A stretch of 64,000 nt of DNA from Paenarthrobacter aurescens (GCF_041549525.1 NZ_CP157456.1:1550001-1614000), one strand, 5' to 3'; shown: positions 43,846 to 53,082, counted from the first letter of the stretch. A program made the numbers and translations. Notes: generated from the letters alone by a model not told the origin.

Positions 43846-45422
43846 GTACGCTCGCACCCGCCAACACCCCGCAGCGGCGCGCCACCGGCAAGCCAGCGTT
43901 GTGGGCTGCAGCCGCAGGTGTTGCAGCCGGGGCTGCCGGGATCGCTGCAGGTGAACTGACTGCTGGCCTCCTGAGCCCCCTGGTCTCTCCCGTTACTGCC
44001 CTTGGCGGCGCGGTGATCGATGCCATACCCCCGGGAGTGAAGGATCTGGCAGTCCAGCTGTTCGGCACCTCTGACAAGATCGTGCTGGTGGCCTGCATCG
44101 TGGTGGTGGCAGGACTCCTGGCGGCGCTCGCCGGCTTCCTGGAACGTCGCCGCCCCGGATGGGGACTGGCACTGGCTGGACTGGCGGGCGCAGCAGGACT
44201 GACCGCCGTCGTGACCCGGGCGCAATCGAGCCCCCAAGCAGCACTTGCACCGATCATCGCCGCAGTTCTTACCATGATGCTGCTGCGGATGCTCGTGAGG
44301 CGGCTCGCAACCTGGGCGCCGTCTGAAGGGACCCCCGGGCGGGGTGAGGCGCCGCTGGCCCGGCGAAGCTTCCTGAACGCTTTGGCAGGGACTTCCCTTG
44401 CCGCCGTCGTGGCCGGAACGGTGACCACCGTCCTGACCAGGGCCACAGCAGTGGCCTCCGGGTTCCGCAGCTCCATGACGCTCCCGGAATCCGTCACACC
44501 CGCACAAAACATTCCACCGGGGGCATCCCTGCCGGTGGATGGCATCAGCCCCCTGGTCACCCCCAACGCGGACTTTTACAGGATAGACACCGCTTTGACG
44601 GTGCCGGCCATCGATCCTCCTGCGTGGAAACTGAAGGTCACCGGAATGGTGGAACGCGAGGTGGAAATCGATTTTGCCACCCTCCTGGCCAAACCCATGA
44701 CCGAGCGCCACATCACCATCGCCTGCGTGTCCAATAACGTAGGTGGCGATCTCATTGGCAACGCCCTCTGGCTGGGCTGGCCGGTCCGGGAATTGCTGGC
44801 CATGGCAGGACCCAAAGCCGGTGCGGACATGGTCCTGTCCACCAGCAACGACGGCTGGACAGCCAGCACCCCCTTGGAAGCCCTGACCGATGACCGGGAC
44901 GCTCTTCTGGCCGTGGGCATGAACAGTGAGCCGCTCCCGCTCGAACACGGATTCCCTGTGCGGATGATCGTGCCGGGACTCTACGGATTCGTCTCCGCCA
45001 CCAAATGGCTGACGGAACTGAAAGTCACCCGCTTCGCCGATGACACCGCGTACTGGACGCCTCGTGGATGGAGCGATCACGGACCCATCAAGACCCAGTC
45101 AAGGATCGATGTGCCCCGCAGCGGCCGCAGCGTCCAGGCCGGCAAAGTGCAGTTCGGCGGGGTGGCCTGGGCCCAGCACAGGGGCATCACCGGCGTGGAA
45201 CTTCGCCTCAATCGCGGACCATGGCAGCAGGCTACGCTGGCCAGTGCAATCTCCACCGATACCTGGTACCAGTGGCAGTTGGGCATCGATCTGAGCCCGG
45301 GCGACTACGAGGTGCAGGTCAGGGCCACCGATTCCACGGGCGTTCCACAAACCGAAGACAAGGCTCCTGTAGCCCCGGACGGCGCCACCGGGTATCACAC
45401 CATCAACGTCAAAGTGGGCTGA
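43842..45422 (+). CDS. Membrane-anchored molybdopterin oxidoreductase (sulfite oxidase fold)
   Basis: The 526-aa protein has about four N-terminal membrane helices (residues 20-165), one further hydrophobic segment near 190, and then a molybdopterin domain. The Mo-ligand cysteine lies in ITIACVSNNVGGDL near residue 297, followed by RMIVPGLYGF and SATKWLTEL. A dimerisation domain is C-terminal. This is the sulfite-oxidase/YedY-like family, here fused to a membrane part. The substrate is unknown; sulfite, sulfoxide or a protein methionine sulfoxide are possible. ATG 43842 overlaps the kinase stop. Cofactor genes follow directly. Confidence 0.9.
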   Translation: MSTLAPANTPQRRATGKPALWAAAAGVAAGAAGIAAGELTAGLLSPLVSPVTALGGAVIDAIPPGVKDLAVQLFGTSDKIVLVACIVVVAGLLAALAGFLERRRPGWGLALAGLAGAAGLTAVVTRAQSSPQAALAPIIAAVLTMMLLRMLVRRLATWAPSEGTPGRGEAPLARRSFLNALAGTSLAAVVAGTVTTVLTRATAVASGFRSSMTLPESVTPAQNIPPGASLPVDGISPLVTPNADFYRIDTALTVPAIDPPAWKLKVTGMVEREVEIDFATLLAKPMTERHITIACVSNNVGGDLIGNALWLGWPVRELLAMAGPKAGADMVLSTSNDGWTASTPLEALTDDRDALLAVGMNSEPLPLEHGFPVRMIVPGLYGFVSATKWLTELKVTRFADDTAYWTPRGWSDHGPIKTQSRIDVPRSGRSVQAGKVQFGGVAWAQHRGITGVELRLNRGPWQQATLASAISTDTWYQWQLGIDLSPGDYEVQVRATDSTGVPQTEDKAPVAPDGATGYHTINVKVG

Positions 45423-45487
45423 GGCCCTACTCTGGGTACCACCGGCCAAATCACCGGAAGCCAGCGTGCCCACACAGGAGGATGTCC

Positions 45488-46708
45488 GTGCCCAGATCTG
45501 TTGCAGCCCACCATCAGGCGGTGGTGGAACTGCTGACCGGCGTCCCTGCGAACAAGGGCCACCTCACCCTGCCCCTGCTCGAAGCACTGGGTAAAGTGCT
45601 CGCCGTTGACCTCTACGCCCCGCTTTCCCTGCCCCCTTTCGCCAACTCCCAAATGGACGGTTTTGCGGTCCGCTCAGCAGACATCCCCGACGGCGGTGCG
45701 GAGCTCCGGGTAGCGGAGCCGGTTCCGGCAGGTGCCGCGGCGCCGGCACTGAAGCCCGGCTTTGCCGCCCCGATCATGACAGGGGCCATGATCCCGGAGG
45801 GGGCCGACGCCGTCGTGCCCATTGAAAAGGCGATTCCAAACACTTTCCCGGACCCTGCCGTAAAAGACGCCGTGGTGGAACTGCCGCCGGCGGCTCCCGG
45901 CACCTACATACGGGAGCGCGGCAGCGACATTGGGAAGGGGACCTTGGCGCTGGCCGCAGGTACCCTGATGGGGCCTGCTCAGTTGGGCTTGATGGCAGCC
46001 CTGGGACTGACAACCGTTGATATCCGGCAGCCGTGCCGTGTCCTCCTGGTTACCACCGGAGACGAAGTGGTGGAGCCGGGGCAGGACCTGACGTCCGGCA
46101 AGATTTTCGACTCCAACGGAACGTTGCTTGAAGCCTCCATGCGGCAAGCCGGCCTGGAGGTGGTCCGCGCCGGAATTTCAGATGACCGCCCTGCCGCGCT
46201 GCTGGCGGTCCTCCGGCGCCACACCGGGACTGGCGCGGACCGGGTAGATCTGATCGTCACCACCGGGGGAGTGAGCAAGGGTGCCTACGAAGTTGTCAAG
46301 CAAGCCATGGCGGACCAGCCGGTGGAGTTCCTGCCGGTGGCCATGCAGCCCGGTGGTCCCCAAGGTCTGGGCACCTTCGATGGCGTTCCTTTCCTCGGTT
46401 TTCCGGGAAATCCGGTCAGTTGCCTGATTTCCTTCGAGATGTTCCTCAGGCCTGCCCTGACGCAGGTTCTGGGAACCCCTGCGCCGAGGCCGGTCCTCAG
46501 GGCACGTCTGAGCGAACCGTTGACTTCCCCGGAGGGCAAGCACCAGGTCCGTCGGGGGACCGTGGAGTCCAATGGAACGGTTCGGATGGAAGGCGGTGCG
46601 GGTTCGCATCTGGTCCACGCTTTGGCCCGGGCAAACTCCCTGGTTCACGTTCCCGGCGACGTCACGGAACTCGCCGAAGGGGACGAAGTGGAAGTATGGA
46701 TGCTGTGA
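45488..46708 (+). CDS. moeA: Molybdopterin molybdenumtransferase MoeA
   Basis: MoeA inserts molybdate into adenylated molybdopterin. GTG 45488 gives 406 aa. AGGAGG at 45476-45481 with a 6-base spacer favours this start over ATG 45482, which has almost no spacer. The sequence has the expected [35 protein letters not shown] and [13 protein letters not shown] [14 protein letters not shown] patterns. The last bases overlap moaC by 13. It is in the run downstream of the two-component system and molybdoenzyme. Confidence 0.94.
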   Translation: MPRSVAAHHQAVVELLTGVPANKGHLTLPLLEALGKVLAVDLYAPLSLPPFANSQMDGFAVRSADIPDGGAELRVAEPVPAGAAAPALKPGFAAPIMTGAMIPEGADAVVPIEKAIPNTFPDPAVKDAVVELPPAAPGTYIRERGSDIGKGTLALAAGTLMGPAQLGLMAALGLTTVDIRQPCRVLLVTTGDEVVEPGQDLTSGKIFDSNGTLLEASMRQAGLEVVRAGISDDRPAALLAVLRRHTGTGADRVDLIVTTGGVSKGAYEVVKQAMADQPVEFLPVAMQPGGPQGLGTFDGVPFLGFPGNPVSCLISFEMFLRPALTQVLGTPAPRPVLRARLSEPLTSPEGKHQVRRGTVESNGTVRMEGGAGSHLVHALARANSLVHVPGDVTELAEGDEVEVWML

Positions 46709-47235
46709 ATGAAACCTCAGGCACCACAGAACCCTCCACAGCGTTGACCCATCTCCGGCAGGACGGCACTGCGCAGATGGTGGACGTATCCCAAAAAGCC
46801 GTCACAACACGTCAGGCAACTGCCACGGCCACGGTCCGCAGCACGCCAGGAGTGCTGGCCCTTCTGGGCGCCGGTGAGCTGCCCAAGGGTGATGCCCTTG
46901 CCGTGGCGCGCGTTGCAGGAATCATGGCAGCAAAGAAGACACCTGATCTGATTCCGCTGTGCCATCCGTTGCCGATCTCCAAGGTCACCGTGGACTTTGA
47001 ACTGGGCGAGGACTCGGTGGGCATCCTGGCCACGGTGAAGACCAAGGGAGTCACCGGGGTGGAGATGGAAGCCCTCACCGCTGCCTCAGTGGCGGCCCTG
47101 AGCGTCTACGACATGATCAAGGCCGTGGACAAACACGCAGTGCTGACCGACATCCGTGTGCTGGCCAAGAGCGGCGGGAAAAGCGGCGACTGGGACCTTG
47201 CCGGACCGTCAACTGCGGCGGAGGCCGGCGCATGA
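46696..47235 (+). CDS. moaC: Cyclic pyranopterin monophosphate synthase MoaC
   Basis: MoaC makes cyclic pyranopterin monophosphate from the MoaA product. The 179-aa protein carries [11 protein letters not shown] near residue 96 and [14 protein letters not shown] near 129, with the basic ending [19 protein letters not shown]. It overlaps moeA by 13 bases and mog by 4, so the cofactor genes are coupled. Its N-terminal 20 residues are less conserved. Confidence 0.94.
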   Translation: MDAVNETSGTTEPSTALTHLRQDGTAQMVDVSQKAVTTRQATATATVRSTPGVLALLGAGELPKGDALAVARVAGIMAAKKTPDLIPLCHPLPISKVTVDFELGEDSVGILATVKTKGVTGVEMEALTAASVAALSVYDMIKAVDKHAVLTDIRVLAKSGGKSGDWDLAGPSTAAEAGA

Positions 47236-47729
47236 GTGCTTGCGAGCCGAACGTGACGCGCAGGGCAGGAGTGGTCATTGCCTCCACCCGGGCAGCTGCA
47301 GGAGTTTACGCCGATGAGACAGGCCCGATCATCCTCGATTGGCTCAACGAGCACGGCTTCGATACTTTTCCCACCATGGTGGTCCCTGACGGTGAGCCGG
47401 TTGGGGCTGCACTGAGGGCACTGCTCACTCAGGGGCCCGCCGTGGTGATCACCAGCGGGGGAACGGGCCTTAGCCCCGATGACCGCACACCGGAAATGAC
47501 ACTTCCGCTTCTTGAGCGCGAGATTCCGGGCATCATGGAGGGTATCCGCCGCGCCGGCGCGGCCAAGACGCCTATGGCCATGCTCAGCCGCGGCCACGCT
47601 GGAACAGCGGGAAAAACGTTCATCATCAATCTGCCCGGGTCCCCCAAAGGCGTCATGGACGGCTTGGCTGTCCTGGACCCTGTACTGGGGCATCTGTGCG
47701 AGCAATTGGAAGGAAATCATGGGCACTGA
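47232..47729 (+). CDS. mogA: MogA/MoaB-type molybdopterin adenylyltransferase
   Basis: The 165-aa protein adenylates molybdopterin to ready it for molybdate insertion by MoeA. Motifs include [18 protein letters not shown] (about residue 72) and [13 protein letters not shown]. MogA and MoaB are hard to tell apart by eye; the role is the same. It overlaps moaC by 4 bases and moaE by 11. Confidence 0.88.
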   Translation: MSACEPNVTRRAGVVIASTRAAAGVYADETGPIILDWLNEHGFDTFPTMVVPDGEPVGAALRALLTQGPAVVITSGGTGLSPDDRTPEMTLPLLEREIPGIMEGIRRAGAAKTPMAMLSRGHAGTAGKTFIINLPGSPKGVMDGLAVLDPVLGHLCEQLEGNHGH

Positions 47730-48174
47730 AACAAATTTTGAAGTGGTCAGCGCTGTTCTCAGTGCCGAGTCCATCTCCGTGGAACAGGCCATCAAAGCCG
47801 TGGAATCCGAATCTGCCGGGGCAGTTGTCAGCTTCAGCGGTGTAGTCCGGAATCACGATGGCGGCAAGGCCGTAGACCGACTGAGTTACAGCGCTCATCC
47901 CACGGCGCATCAGGTGATGAAAGAGGTAGTGGAGCAACTGGTGGCCGAGCATTCGGGAGAAGCTGCCCAGCCGGTCCGGATCTGGGCAGCCCACAGGATT
48001 GGCATGCTGGAGATCGGGGACCCCGCGCTGGTATGTGCGGTGGCTGCTGCCCACCGCGGCCAGGCGTTCGCTGTGTGCTCCGAGCTGGTGGACCGGGTCA
48101 AGGAGCAGGTTCCCATTTGGAAGGAACAGTTCTTCACTGACGGCACTGTGGAATGGGTGGGAGCAGGGGAGTAG
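47719..48174 (+). CDS. moaE: Molybdopterin synthase large subunit MoaE
   Basis: MoaE joins with MoaD to put the two sulfur atoms into molybdopterin. The 151-aa protein has AAHRIGMLEIGD near residue 93 and the Lys-rich C-terminal VPIWKEQFF. The start ATG 47719 has GGAAGG upstream. It is the last cofactor gene of the run. The partner MoaD is on the opposite strand at the other end of the cluster. Confidence 0.93.
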   Translation: MGTETNFEVVSAVLSAESISVEQAIKAVESESAGAVVSFSGVVRNHDGGKAVDRLSYSAHPTAHQVMKEVVEQLVAEHSGEAAQPVRIWAAHRIGMLEIGDPALVCAVAAAHRGQAFAVCSELVDRVKEQVPIWKEQFFTDGTVEWVGAGE

Positions 48175-48212
48175 GCCGGAGTAACGGTTCCTGCCCGGCA
48201 CCGGCCCGGCGG

Positions 48213-48218
48213 TAGGGT
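48213..48218 (+). promoter_or_regulatory. -10 element of dapB (leaderless)
   Basis: TAGGGT ends 7 bases before ATG 48226. Confidence 0.5.
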
Positions 48219-48225
48219 TAATGGC

Positions 48226-48984
48226 ATGACCGAACAACTTGCTGTTGCAGTGCTGGGCGCCCACGGGCGTATGGGGATGGAAGCCGTCAAGGCAGTAGAA
48301 GCAGCCGAAGACATGACGTTGGTGGCCGCTTTGGGCCGCGGCGATTCCTTGGAGAAGATGCTCGACGCCGGCGCACAGTACGTTGTTGACCTCACCGTTC
48401 CGGATACCACCGAAAGCAACGTCCGGTTCGCTGTTGAGCACGGCATCCACGCCGTTGTGGGTACCACCGGGTGGAATGCCCAGCGCCTTGACTCACTGCG
48501 CAGCCTGCTGGAACGCCAGCCGGCTACCGGCGTCCTTATTGCCCCGAACTTCGCCCTGGGGTCCGTGCTCGCCTCCGCTTTTGCTGCCAAAGCTTCGCAA
48601 TACTTTGAATCGGTGGAAATCATCGAACTGCACCACCCGAACAAGGTTGACGCCCCCTCCGGTACCGCCGTGCGCACGGCCCAACTGGTTGCTCAGGCGC
48701 GTCAGGAAGCCGGCGTCCCGGCCAGCCCTGACGCCACCGAAACATCCTTGGACGGTGCCCGGGGCTGCGACGTGGACGGTATCCGTGTGCACAGTGTGCG
48801 CCTCCGCGGCCTGGTGGCCCACCAGGAAGTGCTCTTGGGCGGTCCCGGTGAGCAGCTGACGTTGCGGCACGATTCCTTCGACCGCGCGTCCTTCATGCCC
48901 GGTGTCCTGCTGGGACTGCGCAAGGTTGCGGCCAACCCCGGCCTGACCGTGGGCTTGGACGGCTACTTGGACCTGGGGCTTTAA
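48226..48984 (+). CDS. dapB: 4-hydroxy-tetrahydrodipicolinate reductase
   Basis: DapB reduces the DapA product with NAD(P)H in lysine and diaminopimelate synthesis. The 252-aa protein has the Rossmann start AVLGAHGRMGMEAVKA, VGTTGW near residue 81, and the substrate loop HHPNKVDAPSGTA near 137-149. The promoter is leaderless. dapA lies about 4 kb downstream. Confidence 0.95.
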   Translation: MTEQLAVAVLGAHGRMGMEAVKAVEAAEDMTLVAALGRGDSLEKMLDAGAQYVVDLTVPDTTESNVRFAVEHGIHAVVGTTGWNAQRLDSLRSLLERQPATGVLIAPNFALGSVLASAFAAKASQYFESVEIIELHHPNKVDAPSGTAVRTAQLVAQARQEAGVPASPDATETSLDGARGCDVDGIRVHSVRLRGLVAHQEVLLGGPGEQLTLRHDSFDRASFMPGVLLGLRKVAANPGLTVGLDGYLDLGL

Positions 48985-48987
48985 GCC

Positions 48988-49476
48988 ATGGGTAACTTTT
49001 GGAGTTCGTTGAAGAAGAACCGCACCAAAATCTGGGTGGGTGCCATCACCCTGCTGCTGGTGCTCTACCTGGTGGTCTCGGTACAGCGCTCGTTCCTTTT
49101 ACTGGGGGACCCCAACCTGGTTGCCAAGGGAATCGGGGCCGCTTACCTGGTTCTGCCGGCGGTGGGCGCCTGGGCGCTGATCCGTGAGCTGCTTTTTGGT
49201 GCCCGGACAGAACAGATGGCCAAAGTGCTCGAAGCCGAGGGCGGCCTGCCGGTGGACGATCTTCCGCGTACTCCTGGCGGCCGCATTGTCCGCACCGCAG
49301 CTGACGCAGAGTTCGAGAAGTACCGCGCTGAGGCGGAGGCTGCTCCCGAGGACTGGCGGTCCTGGTTCCGTCTGAGCTGCGCCTACGATGCTTCGGGCGA
49401 CCGTAAACGGGCCCGCGCATCCATGCGTGACGCCGTGAAACTCTTCCGTTCTCAGCCCACTGCAGCGGGCCGGTGA
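48988..49476 (+). CDS. Membrane protein with tetratricopeptide-like tail
   Basis: The 162-aa protein has two hydrophobic helices (KIWVGAITLLLVLYLVVS; AAYLVLPAVGAWALI) and a soluble C-terminal half with WFRLSCAYDASGDRKRARASM, similar to a single TPR. It starts 3 bases after the dapB stop and is likely coupled. The family is not recognised beyond this pattern; comparable genes follow dapB in other actinobacteria. Its last 25 bases overlap the convergent acyltransferase-like gene. Confidence 0.75.
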   Translation: MGNFWSSLKKNRTKIWVGAITLLLVLYLVVSVQRSFLLLGDPNLVAKGIGAAYLVLPAVGAWALIRELLFGARTEQMAKVLEAEGGLPVDDLPRTPGGRIVRTAADAEFEKYRAEAEAAPEDWRSWFRLSCAYDASGDRKRARASMRDAVKLFRSQPTAAGR

Positions 49477-50687
49477 CTGCCCACCGTTGATGCGGTGTGG
49501 CTTACCCATTCCAAAGGTCCGCGGCGACGAAGCACGGCGAAACAGGTGCCAACCGCTATGGCAGTAAGCGCTTGGGCCCAATACATGCCCTCGTCCGTCC
49601 ACCCCTGGGGCAGGGGCTGATTGGTAAAGCCGGACAACACCCAGACGTGGGCAGAGTAGAGGCTGAGGGTCATGGCACCAGGCCCGCTGAGCAGAATCAG
49701 GAAGTTGACCTTGATCCGCTCCGCCGTGGTGCCCAGCAGCAGGAACAAACCCACCACGGCCGCAGCCACACCGCTGCTGTGCAGCAGGTCCAAAGTAGTT
49801 CCGGCATGCGGGGCTGCCGTTGCCAGCCACCACCAGGAACCCGTCTGTTCCAGGCCGGTGACGTTGACCTGAAGCATGCTTTCCAATGGATATCCCCTGG
49901 TGACAGGGAGGGCGGACAAAGCAGTCCGGCCACCCCACACCTCCATGGCCAGGACACCGAGGACCTTTGCCAGGCCGGCCACCGCGATCCCGCACGTCAC
50001 CAGCAGCAACTGGATCCTCGCCGTCGTCAGTGCCAACCGGCCTATTACCAGCCCGATCAGCAAGTACGAGATCCACTGGAGTACGGGGTAGTAGCCCGTG
50101 AAGAAGACGTCGCCGAGTAAAGCCCCAGGCGTGCCGAAATCCTCCCAGTTGGGGTTGTGGCCCAGCTTGAGGGGAGGGTTTGCGTCCAGCAGCAGCGGCC
50201 GGACCAGATAAGCAAGCAGTGGAGAGAACAGGACCCAGCCGAGGGCCCATAGGCACAGTGCCTTGAGCCGTAGGCCCAGGAACGGCAGGATGCACAGGAA
50301 CAGGACTGCGTAGTGAACCAGGATCACGGCGACGTTGACTTCAAGGCCACCAAGCATCAGCCCGACGACGGCAATCACCAAGGCCCGCATGGCCACTCCA
50401 CGCCGGGCAGCCCAGAGGTCGGAGCCGCTGCGGGGTTCCTGCTTGCCGGTGCTCAGCGCCAGCCCGACACCGGCAAGCACGGCGAAGAGCGCAGCTGAAC
50501 GGCCCGAAAATACCAGTCCCACAATCGTTGGGTCCCACTGCGGGGGAGGACCGAATGTTGGCATCACATGCGTGGCCATCATCCCCAGCAACGCCGCACC
50601 CCTGGCGGCATCTATTCCAGCCAGCCGCGAGGAAACCGTGCCGTTGCCAGGCGCTTTTCGCGGAGGTGCCGTCTCTTGCGAAGTCAT
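49452..50687 (-). CDS. Polytopic membrane protein of the DUF1624/DUF418 acyltransferase-like type
   Basis: The 411-aa protein starts with a soluble stretch, then ten or more hydrophobic helices. RLAGIDAARGAALLGMMATHVMP near residue 20 is the family start found in heparan N-acetyltransferase-like and DUF418 proteins. A YSAHVWVL segment is near residue 347. Function unknown; membrane transfer of an acyl group is inference. It overlaps the preceding gene end by 25 bases and diverges from the SGNH gene. Confidence 0.8.
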   Translation of the reverse strand: MTSQETAPPRKAPGNGTVSSRLAGIDAARGAALLGMMATHVMPTFGPPPQWDPTIVGLVFSGRSAALFAVLAGVGLALSTGKQEPRSGSDLWAARRGVAMRALVIAVVGLMLGGLEVNVAVILVHYAVLFLCILPFLGLRLKALCLWALGWVLFSPLLAYLVRPLLLDANPPLKLGHNPNWEDFGTPGALLGDVFFTGYYPVLQWISYLLIGLVIGRLALTTARIQLLLVTCGIAVAGLAKVLGVLAMEVWGGRTALSALPVTRGYPLESMLQVNVTGLEQTGSWWWLATAAPHAGTTLDLLHSSGVAAAVVGLFLLLGTTAERIKVNFLILLSGPGAMTLSLYSAHVWVLSGFTNQPLPQGWTDEGMYWAQALTAIAVGTCFAVLRRRGPLEWVSHTASTVGSHRPAAVG

Positions 50688-50737
50688 GCAGCGATCGTCT
50701 CATAATCGCCGGTGGGCCGACGGTAGAGTTCCATGAC

Positions 50738-51727
50738 ATGGAATCCGTGAACGCCCAGTGGGCCGGAGCTTTTCAGATCATCCACGACGCCGATGGCTGG
50801 CAGCAGTTCAGGCGCCTCGATGCTGCCCTCTTTATGCCTCCTGCCACGGATGGGCTGGAGGAACGGGCCAGAATGTGCGCCGGAATCCATGCAACGTGGA
50901 CAGCGGGCTCGGGGCGTGTGGTGATTGAAGCCGAAGGAGCGCAGGACGGATCAGCCTTCGATGTTCTGGTCAACGGAGTCCTCCGGCATCGCGTCACCGG
51001 GGCGGGCCGTGTCAGTCATGACCTTGAGCTTGGGGACATTCCGCCTCACTCCCGCGTCCAGGTGTGGTTGCCGCATTACGGTTTCCTGAGGGTGCTGGAG
51101 GTTTCCCTGAAAGGTGAAGACGTCACAGTGCCCGTACCAACCGGGAAGCGGTGGATCACCTACGGGAGTTCCATCACCCAGTGCCGGACAGCACATGGTC
51201 CGTCGGAGGCGTGGCCGGCCTTGGTAGCCAGGGAACTCGGTTGGCAGTTGCAATCGCTGGGCTTCGGGGGAGAGTGTCAACTCGATCCCGCAGCTGAGGA
51301 CACCATCTCCCAGCTTCCGGCAGATGTCATTTCCCTGTGCCTGGGCATCAACACCTACAACGTCGCTGCTTTGTCCGGACGGGCCTTCGCCAGCCAGGTC
51401 CTTGGGTTCGTCCATAATGTTCGCCGGGCACACCCGGGTGTGCCCATCGCCGTCATTTCACCCATGTTGTCTCTTCCCCGCGAGGATGTGCCCAACTCTG
51501 CGGGCTGGACACTGGCTGATTACAGGAATGCCGTAGCAGATGTGGTTCGCACGGTCCGCGAACGCGGGGATACGCTCCTTCATCTCATTGATGGCGCCAG
51601 CGTGTTCACGCCGGAGGAGGCAAGCGCCCTGATGCCGGACACACTGCACCCGGACAACGAAGGGTATCGCCTGATGGCAGAAAGGCTGGGGCCGGCCCTG
51701 GCAGCTGTGGCCGCAGGGGGAGACTGA
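50738..51727 (+). CDS. SGNH/GDSL-type esterase with N-terminal beta-sandwich
   Basis: From ATG 50738 the protein is 329 aa. An N-terminal jelly-roll-like domain (residues ~1-120) is followed by an SGNH hydrolase domain: the nucleophile serine in ITYGSSITQ near residue 146, GLGFGGE-like SLGFGGECQLDP and CLGINTYN, and the catalytic Asp/His pair in DTLHPDNEGY. This layout resembles carbohydrate esterase family 2-like proteins that remove acetyl groups. No signal peptide is visible, so it may be cytoplasmic. TAGAGT 8 bases before the ATG may drive a leaderless transcript. Confidence 0.85.
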   Translation: MESVNAQWAGAFQIIHDADGWQQFRRLDAALFMPPATDGLEERARMCAGIHATWTAGSGRVVIEAEGAQDGSAFDVLVNGVLRHRVTGAGRVSHDLELGDIPPHSRVQVWLPHYGFLRVLEVSLKGEDVTVPVPTGKRWITYGSSITQCRTAHGPSEAWPALVARELGWQLQSLGFGGECQLDPAAEDTISQLPADVISLCLGINTYNVAALSGRAFASQVLGFVHNVRRAHPGVPIAVISPMLSLPREDVPNSAGWTLADYRNAVADVVRTVRERGDTLLHLIDGASVFTPEEASALMPDTLHPDNEGYRLMAERLGPALAAVAAGGD

Positions 51728-51760
51728 GCCGCCCCCAGGTGCCGTCACGCCCCCTTGTTT

Positions 51761-51783
51761 TCGAATATATGTTCGAATAGCAT
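51761..51783 (+). promoter_or_regulatory. LexA box and -10 element of the DUF222-like gene
   Basis: TCGAATATATGTTCGA at 51761-51776 is close to the actinobacterial SOS box (TCGAAC-N4-GTTCGA). Directly after it TAGCAT (51778-51783) ends 6 bases before ATG 51790. LexA bound here would cover the promoter. The recA LexA box at 61345 has the same left half. Confidence 0.7.
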
Positions 51784-51789
51784 GGCTGC

Positions 51790-52125
51790 ATGAACGATGT
51801 TCCCAAGCCGCCGGCTGGCCTGCAAGGTCCCATGAAAGCGATGAGCCCCGGCGTGGTCGATTTCCTTTTCAGGCAGCTCGTCTCCGGCGAGCCTCCGGAG
51901 GACACCCAATGGCGCAAAGAGGGCACTGCCCTCGGTGAGCAGGTGCCGGGGCCCGAGCTTGCCCGCCGGTTGTCCGAGACGGATGTGTCGTCCCTGACGC
52001 CCCTTGAGCTGTTCGAATACGTTCGCGCGTCCCAACACCTGGTGACCTGGGCGGAACAACTCAAGGAGCGGGCAGTGGCGCAGTACTGCGCTGACGAACC
52101 GGCCCGGGCGCCCAAACCGGCATGA
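51790..52125 (+). CDS. Short DUF222-like protein under a LexA box
   Basis: The 111-aa protein has no HNH motif. Its middle, LARRLSETDVSSLTPLELF then ASQHLVTWAEQLKERAVAQY, resembles the helical N-terminal part of DUF222/HNH (13E12-type) proteins, which occur in large numbers in Arthrobacter. It stops before the usual endonuclease region, and nothing like HNH appears downstream, so it is a stand-alone short form or a remnant. The LexA box suggests DNA-damage induction, and no ribosome binding site is visible. The family link is by eye and moderate. Confidence 0.65.
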   Translation: MNDVPKPPAGLQGPMKAMSPGVVDFLFRQLVSGEPPEDTQWRKEGTALGEQVPGPELARRLSETDVSSLTPLELFEYVRASQHLVTWAEQLKERAVAQYCADEPARAPKPA

Positions 52126-52135
52126 CTCGCCCGCG

Positions 52136-52141
52136 TAGGAT
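52136..52141 (+). promoter_or_regulatory. -10 element of the nitrilase-like gene (leaderless)
   Basis: TAGGAT ends 6 bases before ATG 52148. Confidence 0.55.
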
Positions 52142-52147
52142 GACGGG

Positions 52148-53038
52148 ATGACCCATGCGCCCTCCGCGGCTGAACGCGGGCCTTCGTCTCTCCGTGGTGG
52201 CCGGGAACCTGAACCGTCCACTGCTTTGCGGGTGGCACTCGTGCAGTACCGGCCACATCGTGCTGAACGTCCTGGCGAAGCTGTAGTGGCGAATGTTCAA
52301 ACCCATGCGCGGTTGGTGGAACGTGCCCACGCGGAAGGGGCACGCCTGGTGCTGTTCCCCGAGCTCTCGCTCACGGGATACGAGCTCGAGGGGTTCGGCC
52401 TTGATGAATCCCGGCCCGGATCGGACGAAGGGCCTGGCCCGTGGACGTCCGAAAATGATGAAAGGCTGCGGCCACTTCAGGAAAGCTGCTCCTCAACAGG
52501 AACCACGGCTGTTGTGGGTGCAGGGTGGAGGGACGTGGACTCCACGCCCCGGTTGGCCTCCCTGGTTGTAGGTCCGGACGGTTCACTGCGGGCAGTGTTC
52601 AAGACCCACCTGCACGGACTGGAACGTCAGCTGTTCGTCCCGGGAACAGGACCCGGAATTCTTACCGTGGATGGGTGGAGGATTGCGCTCGCAGTTTGTG
52701 CAGACGCCGCGCACCCTGCCCATGCTGCTGCGGCTGCTCAGGAAAAGGCGGACGTGTACGCAGTTTCGGCCCTGTATGTGCGCGGCGAAGAAATGCGCCT
52801 TGGACTGCATATGGGTGCCCGCTCCATGGACCACCGGATGTTTGGGCTGATGGCCAACCTCGGCGGAGAAACTGCGCTGGGGGCATCGTGCGGACTCACC
52901 GGCGTCTGGAATCCGAGCGGCGCAGTGGTGGCCCAGGCTGCGGGTTCGGGCCCGGCTGCTGTCATGGCAACCTTGGAGCGGTCTTCCTTGGATCAGTACA
53001 GATTGGAGGATCAGTACAGATTGGACACTGGAGAATGA
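52148..53038 (+). CDS. Carbon-nitrogen hydrolase (nitrilase superfamily)
   Basis: The 296-aa protein has the E-K-C triad: Glu in LFPELSLTGYE near residue 71, Lys in FKTHLHG near 154 and Cys in LAVCADAAHP near 185. This superfamily cleaves amides or nitriles. The exact substrate is unknown. Its C-terminus holds an in-frame 18-base tandem duplication (52990-53025) giving DQYRLEDQYRL. A leaderless promoter is likely. Confidence 0.85.
   Translation: MTHAPSAAERGPSSLRGGREPEPSTALRVALVQYRPHRAERPGEAVVANVQTHARLVERAHAEGARLVLFPELSLTGYELEGFGLDESRPGSDEGPGPWTSENDERLRPLQESCSSTGTTAVVGAGWRDVDSTPRLASLVVGPDGSLRAVFKTHLHGLERQLFVPGTGPGILTVDGWRIALAVCADAAHPAHAAAAAQEKADVYAVSALYVRGEEMRLGLHMGARSMDHRMFGLMANLGGETALGASCGLTGVWNPSGAVVAQAAGSGPAAVMATLERSSLDQYRLEDQYRLDTGE
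52990..53025 (+). repeat. Perfect tandem duplication of 18 bases in the nitrilase-like gene
   Basis: The unit GGATCAGTACAGATTGGA at 52990-53007 is repeated exactly at 53008-53025, in frame, near the end of the coding region. Perfect identity points to a recent event. Confidence 0.9.
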
Positions 53039-53082
53039 GGACCATCACGCGGACCCATTCTTCCAACCAGCCTGTCACAGGG

